A DNA stretch of 54,411 bases from Microbacterium sp. K24 (GTDB lineage Bacteria > Actinomycetota > Actinomycetes > Actinomycetales > Microbacteriaceae). The stretch lies in contig NZ_SSDJ01000137.1 of the NCBI RefSeq assembly GCF_004794465.1, forward strand, positions 1 to 54,411, given 5' to 3'. Shown here in pieces: positions 1-9,333 of this stretch. Below the pieces are notes generated by a model that was given only the letters and a program-made list of their open reading frames with translations, was not told the DNA's origin and made no database searches. The first letter of the stretch is position 1. Each line of letters opens with the position of its first letter. The translations under genes and the position numbers were made by a program.

Positions 1-1
1 A

Positions 2-205
2 CTGGCCGCTGCCGACGCGGCCAGCGGTGCGGTCCCCACAGCGGAGGAGCCGTGCGCGCTCGCCGAACGGGTCGCCCGTGCCTCCGGTGCCACCCTCACC
101 GCATGCACGATCCAGGCGTTCGTGGCGACCGTGGAGGCGCAGGCGGCGTACGCTGGTCTGGCTGCCGTCTCCCGCGCCCGTGCCGGGCCACCCGAGGGTC
201 ATTGA
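2..205 (+). CDS. Rv3654c-family TadE-like protein, C-terminal part
   Basis: The left edge cuts this gene; only the last 67 codons are present, ending at the TGA at 203-205. The visible part starts LAAADAASG, has two Cys (in EEPCALAERV and LTACTIQ) and then a short beta-type stretch. This is the pattern I know from the TadE-like proteins (Rv3654c family) of actinobacterial Tad/Flp pilus-secretion loci, whose Ala-rich N-terminal helix lies outside the window. These genes often sit just upstream of topA, as here. The family call rests on the LAAADAASG..PCALAERVA pattern and on position; the pilus role is inferred. Confidence 0.6.
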   Translation: MAAADAASGAVPTAEEPCALAERVARASGATLTACTIQAFVATVEAQAAYAGLAAVSRARAGPPEGH

Positions 206-282
206 CGGCCGCGCGACCTCACTCACTGTGAACGACCCCACACAGTGGTGTGTATGGTGTGCTTCGAAGAAAGGACGCCCCC

Positions 283-3180
283 TTGGCTGAAGGCAAGAAG
301 CTCGTCATCGTCGAGTCCCCGACGAAGATGCGGTCTATTCAGGGATACCTCGGCGACGGCTATGAGGTGCTCAGCTCCGTCGGCCATATCCGTGATCTCG
401 CCGACAAGAAGGACATCCCGGCCGCCGACAAGGAGGCCTACGGGAAGTACTCGATCGACATCGAGAACGGCTTCGACCCCTACTACGTCGTCTCCGATCG
501 CAAGACGAAGACGGTCGCCGAACTCAAGCGCGCGCTGAAGACCGCCGACGAGCTCCTGCTCGCCACTGATGAGGACCGCGAGGGCGAGGCGATCGCCTGG
601 CACCTTCTCGAGACCCTGAAGCCCAAGGTCCCCGTGAAGCGCATGGTCTTCCACGAGATCACCAAAGACGCGATCGAGGCCGCCGTGGGCAACACCCGCG
701 AGCTCGATCACGACCTGGTCGACGCGCAGGAGACCCGTCGCATCCTCGACCGGCTGTACGGGTGGGACGTCTCGCCGGTGCTCTGGTACAAGGTCAAGAC
801 CGGTATCTCGGCGGGCCGCGTGCAGTCCGCCGCCACCCGTCTGATCGTCGACCGGGAACGCGAGCGCATGGCGTTCGTCTCCGCCGAGTACTGGGACGTC
901 GACGCCGACGCCGCAGCGGCCGGCACCTCGTTCAAGATCCGCCTCGTCCGCGTCGACGGCGGGCAGCTCGCCCGCGGCACCGACTTCGACGACACCGGAA
1001 AGCTCAAGAAGGCCGTCGTCATCCTCGACGAGGCCACGGCGGCAGCCCTCGCCCAGGCGATCGACGCCGTCGGCGCCGGCAAGGTCACCAAGGTCGAGGC
1101 GAAGCCCGGCACCCGCAGCCCCTACGCGCCCTTCACGACCTCGACGATGCAGCAGGAAGCCGGCCGCAAGCTCTCCATGGGAGCGAAGCAGGCGATGGGC
1201 GTCGCGCAGCGCCTGTACGAGAAGGGCTACATCACCTATATGCGCACCGACTCCACGTCGCTGAGCACCCAGGCGGTGCAGGCGGCGCGGAGCCAGGCTG
1301 TGGCACTCTACGGCGACGCCGCCGTGCCGCTGAAGCCGCGTGTCTACAAGTCCAAGAGCAAGAACGCGCAGGAGGCGCACGAGGCGATCCGCCCCTCGGG
1401 TGACAACTTCCGCACACCGGCGTCCCTCTCCAGCGAACTCGACCGCGACGAGCAGCGCCTCTACGACCTCATCTGGAAGCGCACGGTCGCCAGCCAGATG
1501 GCCGACGCGAAGTACGAGACGACGACCGTCACGATCGCTGTCGACACCTCCGCCGAGCTCAAGGGCGAAGGAGCCGCCAAGGTCGCCGAGTTCACGGCAT
1601 CCGGCACCGTCTACACGTTCAAGGGCTTCCTCGAGGCGTACGAAGAAGGTCGTGACGAGAAGCGCGGAGACGCCGACGCGGCCGAGAACCAGTCGCTCCC
1701 GGCCGTCGCCGTGGGCGACGAGCTCGCCGTGTCGGATGCCGAGGCCAAGGGCCACCGCACCACGCCGAAGCCCCGCTACACCGAGGCCTCGCTCGTCAAG
1801 GTGCTCGAGGAGAAGGGCATCGGCCGTCCGTCGACCTTCGCCTCGATCCCCGAGACGATCCTCGACCGCGGCTATGCCGTCAAGCGCGGCCAGGCGCTCG
1901 TGCCGACCTGGCTCGCCTTCAGCGTCGTGCGACTGCTCGAGGAGCACTTCGCCGACCTCGTCGACTACGACTTCACGGCCGCGCTCGAAGACGACCTCGA
2001 CACCATCGCCCGCGGCGAGCAGAACCGCGTCGAATGGCTGAAGTCGTTCTACTTCGGCTCCGACTCGCGCACCGGACTGCGTCAGGTGGTCGACAACCTC
2101 GGCGAGATCGACGCGCGTGCGCTGAACTCCACGCGCATCACCGACACGGCCACCCTCCGCTTCGGAAAGTACGGTCCGTACCTCGAGATCACCGACCCGG
2201 AGAACCCCGACGCGAAGCCGCGCATCGTCAACGTGCCGGAGGATCTCGCGCCGGACGAGCTCACCCAGGCCAAGGCGCAGGAGCTCATCGACGCTCCCGT
2301 CGCCGGCGACCGCGTTCTGGGGGAGAACCCCGAGAACGGCAAGATCATCGTCGTCAAGGACGGCCGGTTCGGTCCGTACGTCCAGGAGAACGACCCGGTG
2401 TCGGAGGACGCCGCCGTCGATGAAGCGACGGGTGAGGTCGTCGAGGCGCCCAAGCCGAAGCGGGGAGCCAAGAAGGAGACGGCGCCCAAGCCGCGCACCG
2501 GGTCGCTGTTCCGGTCGATGTCCGTCGACTCGATCGATCTCGAGACCGCGCTGCAGCTGCTGAGCCTTCCCCGCGTGGTCGGCACCGACCCGGAATCCGG
2601 TGAGGAGATCACGGCCCAGAACGGCCGGTTCGGTCCCTACCTGAAGAAGGGCACGGACTCCCGGTCGCTCGAGAGCGAATCGCAGATCTTCGACGTCACC
2701 CTCGAGCAGGCGCTCGAGATCTACGCGCAGCCGAAGTACGGTGCGGGGCGTCGAGCCTCCAGCGCGCTGGTCGAATTCGATGCCGATCCGGTCAGCGGCA
2801 AGCCGATCCGCATCCGCGACGGTCGCTTCGGCGCGTATGTGACCGACAGCGAGACGAACGTCACGATCCCGCGCGGACAGAAGGTCGAAGACATCACGTT
2901 CGAGCTCGCGGTCCAGATGCTCGCCGACAAGCGCGCCAAGGGTCCTGCTCCCAAGCGCGGCGCCCGTTCGACGGCGGCCAAGAAGGCCCCGGCCAAGAAG
3001 GCCCCGGCCAAGAAGGCTCCCGCGAAGAAGCCGGCGGCGAAGACCGCCGCCTCGAAGTCCACCGCCTCGAAGACCGCGGCGAAGAAGACGGATGCCGCGA
3101 CCTCTGCAGCACGCTCCGCCGCTGCGAAGAAGGCGGCGGCGACGCGTGCGGCGAACGCGGCAGCGAAGGCGGACTCGTGA
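283..3180 (+). CDS. topA: DNA topoisomerase I
   Basis: Type IA topoisomerase that relaxes negative supercoils. I chose the TTG at 283 because AGAAAGGA lies about 8 nt upstream and the protein then begins (M)AEGKKLVIVESPTK, the usual TOPRIM start; an in-frame ATG at 250 would add 11 unconserved residues. The 965-residue product has the TOPRIM domain with DEDREGEAIAWH, the active-site tyrosine in ITYMRTDS (Tyr319), and several C-terminal repeats of the 'GRFGPY' type. It ends in a Lys/Ala tail with repeated KKAPA units, typical of actinobacterial TopA, where such tails bind DNA and help processivity. It overlaps tmk by 4 bp. Confidence 0.96.
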   Translation: MAEGKKLVIVESPTKMRSIQGYLGDGYEVLSSVGHIRDLADKKDIPAADKEAYGKYSIDIENGFDPYYVVSDRKTKTVAELKRALKTADELLLATDEDREGEAIAWHLLETLKPKVPVKRMVFHEITKDAIEAAVGNTRELDHDLVDAQETRRILDRLYGWDVSPVLWYKVKTGISAGRVQSAATRLIVDRERERMAFVSAEYWDVDADAAAAGTSFKIRLVRVDGGQLARGTDFDDTGKLKKAVVILDEATAAALAQAIDAVGAGKVTKVEAKPGTRSPYAPFTTSTMQQEAGRKLSMGAKQAMGVAQRLYEKGYITYMRTDSTSLSTQAVQAARSQAVALYGDAAVPLKPRVYKSKSKNAQEAHEAIRPSGDNFRTPASLSSELDRDEQRLYDLIWKRTVASQMADAKYETTTVTIAVDTSAELKGEGAAKVAEFTASGTVYTFKGFLEAYEEGRDEKRGDADAAENQSLPAVAVGDELAVSDAEAKGHRTTPKPRYTEASLVKVLEEKGIGRPSTFASIPETILDRGYAVKRGQALVPTWLAFSVVRLLEEHFADLVDYDFTAALEDDLDTIARGEQNRVEWLKSFYFGSDSRTGLRQVVDNLGEIDARALNSTRITDTATLRFGKYGPYLEITDPENPDAKPRIVNVPEDLAPDELTQAKAQELIDAPVAGDRVLGENPENGKIIVVKDGRFGPYVQENDPVSEDAAVDEATGEVVEAPKPKRGAKKETAPKPRTGSLFRSMSVDSIDLETALQLLSLPRVVGTDPESGEEITAQNGRFGPYLKKGTDSRSLESESQIFDVTLEQALEIYAQPKYGAGRRASSALVEFDADPVSGKPIRIRDGRFGAYVTDSETNVTIPRGQKVEDITFELAVQMLADKRAKGPAPKRGARSTAAKKAPAKKAPAKKAPAKKPAAKTAASKSTASKTAAKKTDAATSAARSAAAKKAAATRAANAAAKADS

Positions 3181-3812
3181 CCCCAGGTCGCGGTATGTGG
3201 ATCACGCTCGAAGGCGGCGACGGCTCGGGCAAGACCACGCAGTCGAACCTGCTCGCGTCGTGGCTGACGGATGCCGGTCGCACCGTGCTCCGCACGCGCG
3301 AGCCGGGCGGGTCGGAGGTCGGGCAGCTGATCCGCGACATCGTTCTGCACCACCGGGGCGACATCGCCCCGCGGGCCGAGGCCCTGCTGTATGCCGCCGA
3401 CCGGGCGCATCATGTCTCGACCGTGGTCCGACCGGCTCTGGCGCGGGGCGAGGTCGTGCTGCAGGATCGGTATCTCGACTCCTCCGTCGCGTACCAGGGA
3501 GCCGGGCGCGTGCTGGATGCGACCGAGATCCGCGACCTGTCGCTCTGGGCCGCCGAGGGGGCACTCCCCGACATGACGATCCTGCTCGACCTCGACCCGG
3601 GCGCAGCTCGTGTACGCCTCGACTCGGCCGACAAGCCGTTCGACCGACTCGAGGCGGAGAAGGCGGAGTTCCACGCCCGCGTCCGCGATGCGTATCTGGC
3701 TCTCGCCGACGCAGAACCCGCGCGGTTCCTGGTGGTCGACGCCGCGGCATCCGCTGACGAGATCGCCGCCGTGATCCGCGCCCGCGTCGACACCCTGCTC
3801 GCCTCCGACTGA
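3177..3812 (+). CDS. tmk: dTMP kinase (thymidylate kinase)
   Basis: Phosphorylates dTMP to dTDP for DNA synthesis. The 211-residue length is normal. The P-loop is GGDGSGKTT, followed by the dTMP-site motif REPGGSE and the DRYLDSSVAYQG motif. The GTG at 3177 overlaps the topA stop and has GAAGG about 8 nt upstream, so translation is probably coupled to topA; the ATG at 3195 is an alternative start that removes six residues. It is followed 64 bp later by holB, a common actinobacterial arrangement. Confidence 0.95.
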   Translation: MTPGRGMWITLEGGDGSGKTTQSNLLASWLTDAGRTVLRTREPGGSEVGQLIRDIVLHHRGDIAPRAEALLYAADRAHHVSTVVRPALARGEVVLQDRYLDSSVAYQGAGRVLDATEIRDLSLWAAEGALPDMTILLDLDPGAARVRLDSADKPFDRLEAEKAEFHARVRDAYLALADAEPARFLVVDAAASADEIAAVIRARVDTLLASD

Positions 3813-3876
3813 GCGGCGAGAGCGGCGGCGCGTACGCGGTGCGGCGGGCGTCGGTGCTCCCGATTAGGCTGAGCAC

Positions 3877-5034
3877 ATGCCCCAGACTGTCGCCGCCCCC
3901 TTCCCGTGGGCCGATGTGTGGGGGCAGGACGAGGCCGTCGAGACTCTGCGCGACGCGGCGTCCGATCCGTCCGCGCTGTCCCACGCGTGGCTCATCACGG
4001 GCCCGCCCGGATCAGGGCGATCGACGCTCGCGCATGCCTTCGCCGCCGCGCTGATCGCCGATAGACCAGACGATGAGAACACGATGCGCCAGGTCCTCGC
4101 CGGCACGCATCCCGACGTCACGGCGCTGCGCACCGACAAGGTCATCATCACGATCGCCGAGGCGCGCGCTCTCGTCGAACGGTCGTATTTCGCCCCGTCC
4201 GCCGGCCGCTACCGGGTCATCATCGTCGAAGACGCCGACCGCATGGTCGAGCGCACATCGAACGTGCTGCTCAAGGCGCTCGAAGAGCCGCCGGAGCAGA
4301 CGGTGTGGATCCTGTGCGCGCCGAGCGAGGCAGACCTGCTGCCGACCATCCGCTCCCGGGTGCGCTCGCTGCGGCTCCGCGAACCCGACGTGGCCGACGT
4401 CGCCCGTCTCATCAGCCTGCGCACCGGCGTCGACGAGGTCATCGCCGAACAGGCCGCCCGGCACGCGCAGCGCCACATCGGCATGGCGCAGCGCCTTGCC
4501 ACCGACGACTCCGCTCGCCGCCGACGCGACGAGACGCTGCGCTCCGTCCTGGGCGTGCGCGGAGTCGGCGACGCCGTCGAGGTGGCCGGCCGGATCATCC
4601 AGGCCGCCACCGAGGATGCCAAGGCCCTCACGGCCGAACGTGACGCGACCGAGCGCGCCTCGATGCTCCGCACGGTCGGTATCGCCGAGGGTCAGTCCGT
4701 GCCGCCGGCGCTCCGTGCGCAGCTCTCCGCGCTCGAAGACGATCAGAAGAAGCGCGCGACCCGAAGCCTCCGCGACGGCATCGACCGCGTTCTCACCGAT
4801 CTGCAGTCCCTGTTCCGCGACGTCGTCATGCTGCAGTTCGGCAGAGGCGACGATCTGATCAACAGCGAGCTGCGCACCGAGCTGAGCGCGCTCGCATCCG
4901 CCTGGCCCGAGACACGTACTCTTGTCGTACTTGACCACCTTGCCGAGACGCGGCAGTCGCTGGAGCGGAACGTCGCCCCGCTGCTCGCCCTGGAGAGCTT
5001 GCTCGTGACGATCACGAGCGGGAGGAAACCGTGA
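3877..5034 (+). CDS. holB: DNA polymerase III subunit delta'
   Basis: Clamp-loader subunit, 385 residues. It begins with a segment of the WADVWGQDEAVETL type, has the AAA+ Walker A GPPGSGRST, the 'RYRVIIVEDADRM' Walker B region (DExx box changed to EDAD, as usual for delta') and the sensor-like LLKALEEPPEQTVWIL. Together with the adjacent tmk this is a standard replication pair. Its stop overlaps the start of the downstream hydrolase by 4 bp (GTGA), suggesting co-translation. Confidence 0.93.
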   Translation: MPQTVAAPFPWADVWGQDEAVETLRDAASDPSALSHAWLITGPPGSGRSTLAHAFAAALIADRPDDENTMRQVLAGTHPDVTALRTDKVIITIAEARALVERSYFAPSAGRYRVIIVEDADRMVERTSNVLLKALEEPPEQTVWILCAPSEADLLPTIRSRVRSLRLREPDVADVARLISLRTGVDEVIAEQAARHAQRHIGMAQRLATDDSARRRRDETLRSVLGVRGVGDAVEVAGRIIQAATEDAKALTAERDATERASMLRTVGIAEGQSVPPALRAQLSALEDDQKKRATRSLRDGIDRVLTDLQSLFRDVVMLQFGRGDDLINSELRTELSALASAWPETRTLVVLDHLAETRQSLERNVAPLLALESLLVTITSGRKP

Positions 5035-6587
5035 ACAATCGATCGACTTCCCGCTTCCGCCGCGCAGCCGCGATCATCGCGGGCCTGGCCGCGGCGACCG
5101 TCGCCCTGTCGGGCTGTCTGTACGCGATGATCCCCGAGCAGGCGGCGCCGCGTCCCTCGTCGACCAACGCCCCCGACACCGAGGGCGTCGCCGAAGACCT
5201 GCTGCCGTTCTACTCGCAGACGCTGACGTGGACCGAGTGCGGCACCGGATTCGACTGCACCGACGTGCGGGCTCCGCTCGACTGGGAGAACCCGGGGGAG
5301 GGGGAGATCACCCTTTCCGTCGTCCGCCACCAGGCCGAGGGCACCGCGATCGGCTCGCTGCTCACCAACCCCGGGGGCCCCGGTGCGAGCGGGGTCGACC
5401 TGGTCCAGAACAGCCTCGACTTCGCCGTCGGCGCCGACCTCATCGAGAACTACGACGTGATCGGCTTCGACCCTCGGGGCGTCGGCGCATCGACCGCCGT
5501 CACCTGCTTCGATGCCGCGGCGATGGATGACTACCTCTACGGCATCCCGGCCGCACCGCGCGGCACGCCGGAGTGGGAGGCGGAGCTGCTCGACTCGCAC
5601 AAGGCCTTCGCCGACGCGTGCGACGCGAACAGCGGCGGCATCCTGCCGTACATCACCACGATCAACGCCGCGCGCGACATGGATCTGATCCGCGCGGTGC
5701 TCGGCGACAAGCAGCTGAACTACCTCGGCTACTCCTACGGCACGTTCCTCGGGGCGACCTACGCGAAGCTCTACCCCGAGAAGGCGGGTCGGCTCGTGCT
5801 CGACGGTGCCATCGACCCCGCCGTCCCCGGGCTCGAGGTCGGCGCCACTCAAGCTCTCGGCTTCGAATCGGCGCTGCGCGCCTACATGCAGAACTGCCTC
5901 GATTCCGGCAGCTGTCCGTTCAACGGCACCGTCGACGACGCGATGGCCGACCTCGGAGCGCTTCTCGCGAGCGCCGACCGCACCCCTCTGGCGAGCGGCG
6001 ACGGACGCATGCTGGGAGCGGACTCGCTGATGACGGGCATCATCGCGGCGCTGTACTCGGAAGACAACTGGGGCATCCTCACCCAGGCGCTCGAGGAAGC
6101 ACTGCAGGGCGACCCGACGACGGCGTTCCTTCTCGCCGACTTCTACAACGGCCGTGAGAACGGCTCGTACATCGACAACTCCTCGGAGGCGTTCCGTGCG
6201 TACAACTGCATGGACTACCCGGTCGAAGACGACCCCGACGCCGAGGCCGCGATCGAGAAGAAGATCGCCGAGGGCGCCCCGACGATCGCCCCGTACTGGA
6301 ACGGACCCGACTCCTGCTCGGTGTGGCCGTACCCGCCCACGGGCACGCGCGGCGAGATCACGGCCGAGGGTGCAGGCCCGATCGTCGTCGTCGGTACGAC
6401 CAACGACCCGGCGACCCCGTACGAGTGGTCGGAGTCGCTCGCCGGTCAGCTCGAAGAGGGCGTGCTGATCACCCGCGTCGGCGAGGGCCACACCGGATAC
6501 AACAAGGGCAACTCGTGCGTCGACGACGCCGTCGAAGCGTTCCTGATCGACGACGTGGTGCCCGAAGACGGCCTGCGCTGCGAGTGA
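5031..6587 (+). CDS. secreted lipoprotein alpha/beta hydrolase, TAP-like (SCO7095-type peptidase family)
   Basis: A 518-residue exported hydrolase. The N-terminus has a positively charged start, a hydrophobic stretch and a lipobox, VALSGC, so it is probably anchored outside the membrane. The oxyanion region is TNPGGPGASG, the nucleophile elbow is GYSYGTFLG, the acid is likely in TTNDPATPYE and the catalytic His in GEGHTGY. The C-terminal third matches the TAP-like domain of tripeptidyl aminopeptidases. Substrates are probably short peptides, by family analogy only. It is translationally coupled to holB, though the functions look unrelated. Confidence 0.88.
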   Translation: MNNRSTSRFRRAAAIIAGLAAATVALSGCLYAMIPEQAAPRPSSTNAPDTEGVAEDLLPFYSQTLTWTECGTGFDCTDVRAPLDWENPGEGEITLSVVRHQAEGTAIGSLLTNPGGPGASGVDLVQNSLDFAVGADLIENYDVIGFDPRGVGASTAVTCFDAAAMDDYLYGIPAAPRGTPEWEAELLDSHKAFADACDANSGGILPYITTINAARDMDLIRAVLGDKQLNYLGYSYGTFLGATYAKLYPEKAGRLVLDGAIDPAVPGLEVGATQALGFESALRAYMQNCLDSGSCPFNGTVDDAMADLGALLASADRTPLASGDGRMLGADSLMTGIIAALYSEDNWGILTQALEEALQGDPTTAFLLADFYNGRENGSYIDNSSEAFRAYNCMDYPVEDDPDAEAAIEKKIAEGAPTIAPYWNGPDSCSVWPYPPTGTRGEITAEGAGPIVVVGTTNDPATPYEWSESLAGQLEEGVLITRVGEGHTGYNKGNSCVDDAVEAFLIDDVVPEDGLRCE

Positions 6588-6656
6588 CGCGGGCTCGATT
6601 CGCGACCGCGGACGAGACAGGGTAATATCGGTGATCGCGCCGCTCACGCGTCGCAC

Positions 6657-6729
6657 GCCGCTTTAGCTCAGTCGGCAGAGCATTTCACTCGTAATGAAAA
6701 GGTCGTCAGTTCGATTCTGACAAGCGGCT
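6657..6729 (+). tRNA. tRNA-Thr(CGU)
   Basis: A complete 73-nt cloverleaf. The acceptor GCCGCTT pairs with AAGCGGC, the D stem is GCTC/GAGC, the anticodon stem TTTCA/TGAAA encloses CTCGTAA with anticodon CGT, and the T stem is GTCAG/CTGAC. The gene encodes CC after the discriminator T but not the final A. A TAATAT hexamer at 6623-6628 could be the -10 element. The anticodon reads ACG, one of the two main Thr codons in this genome. Confidence 0.95.
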
Positions 6730-6734
6730 CCGAA

Positions 6735-6768
6735 GGCCCCGTGATGCGAAGAACATCACGGGGCCTTT
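6735..6768 (+). terminator. rho-independent terminator after tRNA-Thr(CGU)
   Basis: A 12-bp perfect stem GGCCCCGTGATG/CATCACGGGGCC with a 7-nt loop, followed by TTT and a pyrimidine run, starts 5 nt after the tRNA. Confidence 0.9.
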
Positions 6769-6808
6769 CCCTTTCCCGTGGCGTATTCCCACGGCGTACC
6801 CTCGAACC

Positions 6809-7390
6809 ATGAGCAGAGCACTTCTCATCGTCGATGTGCAGAACGATTTCACCGAGGGTGGCGCCCTCGCCGTCGAGGGAGGCGATGCGGTGGCTTCCGC
6901 GGTGTCGACTTTCCTGGCCTCGCACGCCGCGGATTACGCCGTGGTCATCGCGTCACGCGACTGGCATCATGCCGAGGGCGACAACGGCGGGCATTTCCAC
7001 GAGAGCCCGGACTTCGTCGACACCTGGCCGGCGCACTGCGTCGCCGGCACGGAGGGTGCGGACTACGACCCCTTGCTGACGACGGATGCCGTCACGCATC
7101 ACGTGCACAAGGGCCAGGGGGTTCCCGCGTATTCGATGTTCGAAGGCAAGACGGAGGACGGGTCGACCGTCGGAGCGGTGCTGACCGATGCCGGCGTCGT
7201 CACCGCCGATGTCGTGGGCATCGCGACCGACCACTGCGTGCGTGCGTCTGCGCTCGACGCGATCGCGCACGGCATCCGGGTGCGGGTGTTCACGGATCTG
7301 GTCGCCGGCGTCGGTGCGGAGTCGAGCGAGGCCGCCCTGGCGGAGCTGGCGCATGCGGGCGCGGAACTCGTCGAGAGCACCGAGGCGTGA
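6809..7390 (+). CDS. pncA: nicotinamidase (isochorismatase family)
   Basis: Hydrolyses nicotinamide to nicotinic acid in NAD salvage. The 193-residue protein has the catalytic triad of the family: Asp9 in VDVQNDF, Lys101 in VHKGQG and Cys143 in ATDHCVRAS. The metal-site segment ASRDWH (Asp51, His53) is also present. Length and motif order fit PncA rather than other isochorismatase-like hydrolases, because DWH and the long His-rich stretch HFHES are kept. It overlaps the next gene by 4 bp. Confidence 0.9.
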   Translation: MSRALLIVDVQNDFTEGGALAVEGGDAVASAVSTFLASHAADYAVVIASRDWHHAEGDNGGHFHESPDFVDTWPAHCVAGTEGADYDPLLTTDAVTHHVHKGQGVPAYSMFEGKTEDGSTVGAVLTDAGVVTADVVGIATDHCVRASALDAIAHGIRVRVFTDLVAGVGAESSEAALAELAHAGAELVESTEA

Positions 7391-7920
7391 GCCGCAGCGT
7401 TCTGCTGCTGCGGGCGGTGAACGTCAGCGGCCGCAACAAGGTGCCGATGGCGCGCCTGCGTGAAGTGCTGGACGCGGAGACCGACCTGACCGACGTATCC
7501 ACGTACATCGCCAGCGGGAACATCATCTGTGCGACGCCGAAGAAGCCTGGCGCCGCGTGCAAGGCCGTCCATGCGGCGATCGTGGCGGAGTTCGGCGTCG
7601 ACACCCCGGTGATCCATCGCACGCGCGCGCAGCTCGTCGCCTCGGAGAAGGCTCAGCCGTTCCCCGAGGGCGAGGAGAAGTTCGTGCACGCCATGTTCCT
7701 GGAGGGCTCGAGCAGGGCCGGCGCGGTGGAGGCGCTCGAACACCGGCTGCTTCCCGGCGAGCGGCTCGCGCTCATCGGCGACGACCTCTGGATCGACTAC
7801 GGAAGCGGCGGGGTGCATTCGACCAAGCTCACCGGGGCGGTGCTGGATCGCGCACTCGGCGTCGCGGGAACGGCGCGGAACCTCCGCACCGTCCGGAAGC
7901 TCATCGAGCTGACCGCATGA
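7387..7920 (+). CDS. DUF1697 family protein
   Basis: A 177-residue protein starting at the GTG at 7387, which overlaps the pncA stop. It starts VSRSVLLLRAVNVSGRNKVPM, and the RAVNVxGxNKVPM block followed by TYIASGNI is the signature of the DUF1697 family, whose biochemical role is unknown. Upstream in-frame sequence overlaps pncA and is not conserved-looking, so I do not extend it. It forms a three-gene overlapping unit with pncA and the M23 gene; no functional link is evident. Confidence 0.85.
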   Translation: MSRSVLLLRAVNVSGRNKVPMARLREVLDAETDLTDVSTYIASGNIICATPKKPGAACKAVHAAIVAEFGVDTPVIHRTRAQLVASEKAQPFPEGEEKFVHAMFLEGSSRAGAVEALEHRLLPGERLALIGDDLWIDYGSGGVHSTKLTGAVLDRALGVAGTARNLRTVRKLIELTA

Positions 7921-8549
7921 GCGAAGCGGATGCCGTCGCGCTGGCGCTTCCCTTCACCGGGCGGTGGCTGGTGCAGAACAGTCCGGCATCCCGCGTACCC
8001 AGTAACGGCACCGAGCTCTACGGCACCTCTCATGCGATCGACTTCGTGCCGGTGGGCGATGACGGACGCAGCGCGCCGCGCACTCTCGCGAGCATGTTCA
8101 CGACCGAGCGCCCCGACGGTTTCGCCGGCTTCGGCCGACCGATCCTCGCGCCGGTGTCCGGCGAGGTCGTCGCCGTCCTCGACGGACAGGCCGACCACGC
8201 CGCCCGTCGCTCGGCGTTCGCGCTGATCGGCTACGCGCTCACGCAGCCCTCCCGCATCCGGCGCGGCGCGTCCGCGATCGCCGGCAACCACGTCGCGATC
8301 CGCGTGGGCGACGCGCTGGTGCTGCTCGCGCATCTGCGTCAGGGGAGCGTCCGCGTGCGGCCAGGCCAACGCGTCGTCCTGGGAGAGCCGCTGGGCGAAT
8401 GCGGCAACTCCGGAAACAGCACGGAGCCGCACCTGCACGTGCAGGTCTGCCCGTCCTTCGAGCGGAACGCCCGCGGCATCCCGCTCCTGTTCACGAACCG
8501 GGTCGGAGGTCGCTGGGTGCCCCGGAACGGTGAGATCGTCACCGCCTGA
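7917..8549 (+). CDS. M23-family metallopeptidase-like protein without signal peptide
   Basis: A 210-residue protein whose ATG overlaps the preceding stop (ATGA). It has the LytM/M23 fold signature: SHAIDF for the first metal ligands, ILAPVSGEVV, the GNHVAI..HLRQGSVRV..G core and EPHLHVQV with the HxH ligands. The first motif is HAID rather than the common HxGxD, as in a subgroup of actinobacterial members. There is no signal peptide or membrane segment, which is odd for a peptidoglycan endopeptidase; it may act on another substrate or be a non-wall paralogue. Confidence 0.85.
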   Translation: MSEADAVALALPFTGRWLVQNSPASRVPSNGTELYGTSHAIDFVPVGDDGRSAPRTLASMFTTERPDGFAGFGRPILAPVSGEVVAVLDGQADHAARRSAFALIGYALTQPSRIRRGASAIAGNHVAIRVGDALVLLAHLRQGSVRVRPGQRVVLGEPLGECGNSGNSTEPHLHVQVCPSFERNARGIPLLFTNRVGGRWVPRNGEIVTA

Positions 8550-8558
8550 GCACGTCGT

Positions 8559-8771
8559 TCACGGCTGCGGAGCGGAGAATCCGATGCTGACGGCGGCCGG
8601 CGGCATCTGCGGATGCGGCTGCAGGTCGACGCGACGCATCGCGCACTCGGCGCACCGCACGTAGAGCACGGTGCCCTCGCTGGTCGGATGCCGCGACTCG
8701 ACGAGCCACGCGTGCTCATGCGTCGTCGGCTGCGGGATGCGGGGGATGGGGAGGGTGTGCAGTGCGGTCAT
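8559..8771 (-). CDS. small conserved-looking protein with paired cysteines
   Basis: A 70-residue open frame on the minus strand, starting at the ATG at 8771 (MTALHTLPIPR). It contains HEHAWLVESRHPTSEG and VRCAECAMRRVDL, a single CxxC that could be half of a zinc-ribbon or pair in a dimer. It lies convergent to the M23 gene and 25 bp from the divergent CGNR gene. I do not recognise a named family; His/Cys placement and codon use support a real gene. Confidence 0.55.
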   Translation of the reverse strand: MTALHTLPIPRIPQPTTHEHAWLVESRHPTSEGTVLYVRCAECAMRRVDLQPHPQMPPAAVSIGFSAPQP

Positions 8772-8796
8772 GGATCCAGCGTGATGTAATGCTCTT

Positions 8797-9315
8797 ATGC
8801 ATCTCAACCCTTACGGTGAATATGCAGTCCTTCTGGCGGCATCCCTCGCCAACGACTGGCCGGAAGACCGTGCCGGCATCGAGGAGCGCACGCTGCAACT
8901 CGGGATGACCCAGACCTTCCCGCCCGCCCCCGACGATCACGCGAAGATCAGAGCGATCGTCGACGACTGGCTGAAGATCGTCGACGAACCGGATGCCGAT
9001 GCCCGCGCCCGACTGCTGAACGCGGAACTCGCCGCCGCGGCCGCCTATCCGCGGCTGACGAACCACGACGGCGAAGGATGGCACCTGCACTACCGCGACG
9101 ACGTGAAGTCCCTGCCGTACGTTCTGAGGGCCATCATCAACCTGGGCACGTCACTGCACCTCGTCACGCGGGGGATGAGCCGATTGGGGCGCTGCCAGGC
9201 GGTTCCGTGCACCAACGTGGTGGCGGATGTGACGCGGAACGGCCGTCAGCGCTTCTGCTCGGTGCGCTGCGCGAACCGGGCCGCCGTCCGACGGCACCGG
9301 GCGCGCAGCGTCTGA
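8797..9315 (+). CDS. CGNR zinc-finger protein (ABATE domain), probable transcription regulator
   Basis: A 172-residue protein. The N-terminal ~120 residues form the stress-response ABATE-like domain, and the C-terminus has the CGNR zinc finger: CQAVPC followed by FCSVRCANRAAVRRHR. This is the usual two-part layout of actinobacterial CGNR regulators, which are thought to bind DNA. It is divergent from the small CxxC gene, with only 25 bp between start codons, so they may share regulation. Confidence 0.87.
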   Translation: MHLNPYGEYAVLLAASLANDWPEDRAGIEERTLQLGMTQTFPPAPDDHAKIRAIVDDWLKIVDEPDADARARLLNAELAAAAAYPRLTNHDGEGWHLHYRDDVKSLPYVLRAIINLGTSLHLVTRGMSRLGRCQAVPCTNVVADVTRNGRQRFCSVRCANRAAVRRHRARSV

Positions 9316-9333
9316 GATCGGGCGTTCCGGCCG

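Noticed and set aside
223..1947. Long minus-strand open frame opposite topA
   Set aside because: It is the complement of a strongly conserved gene; stops are rare in GC-rich antisense frames and the translation is low-complexity Arg/Leu/Gly/Val.
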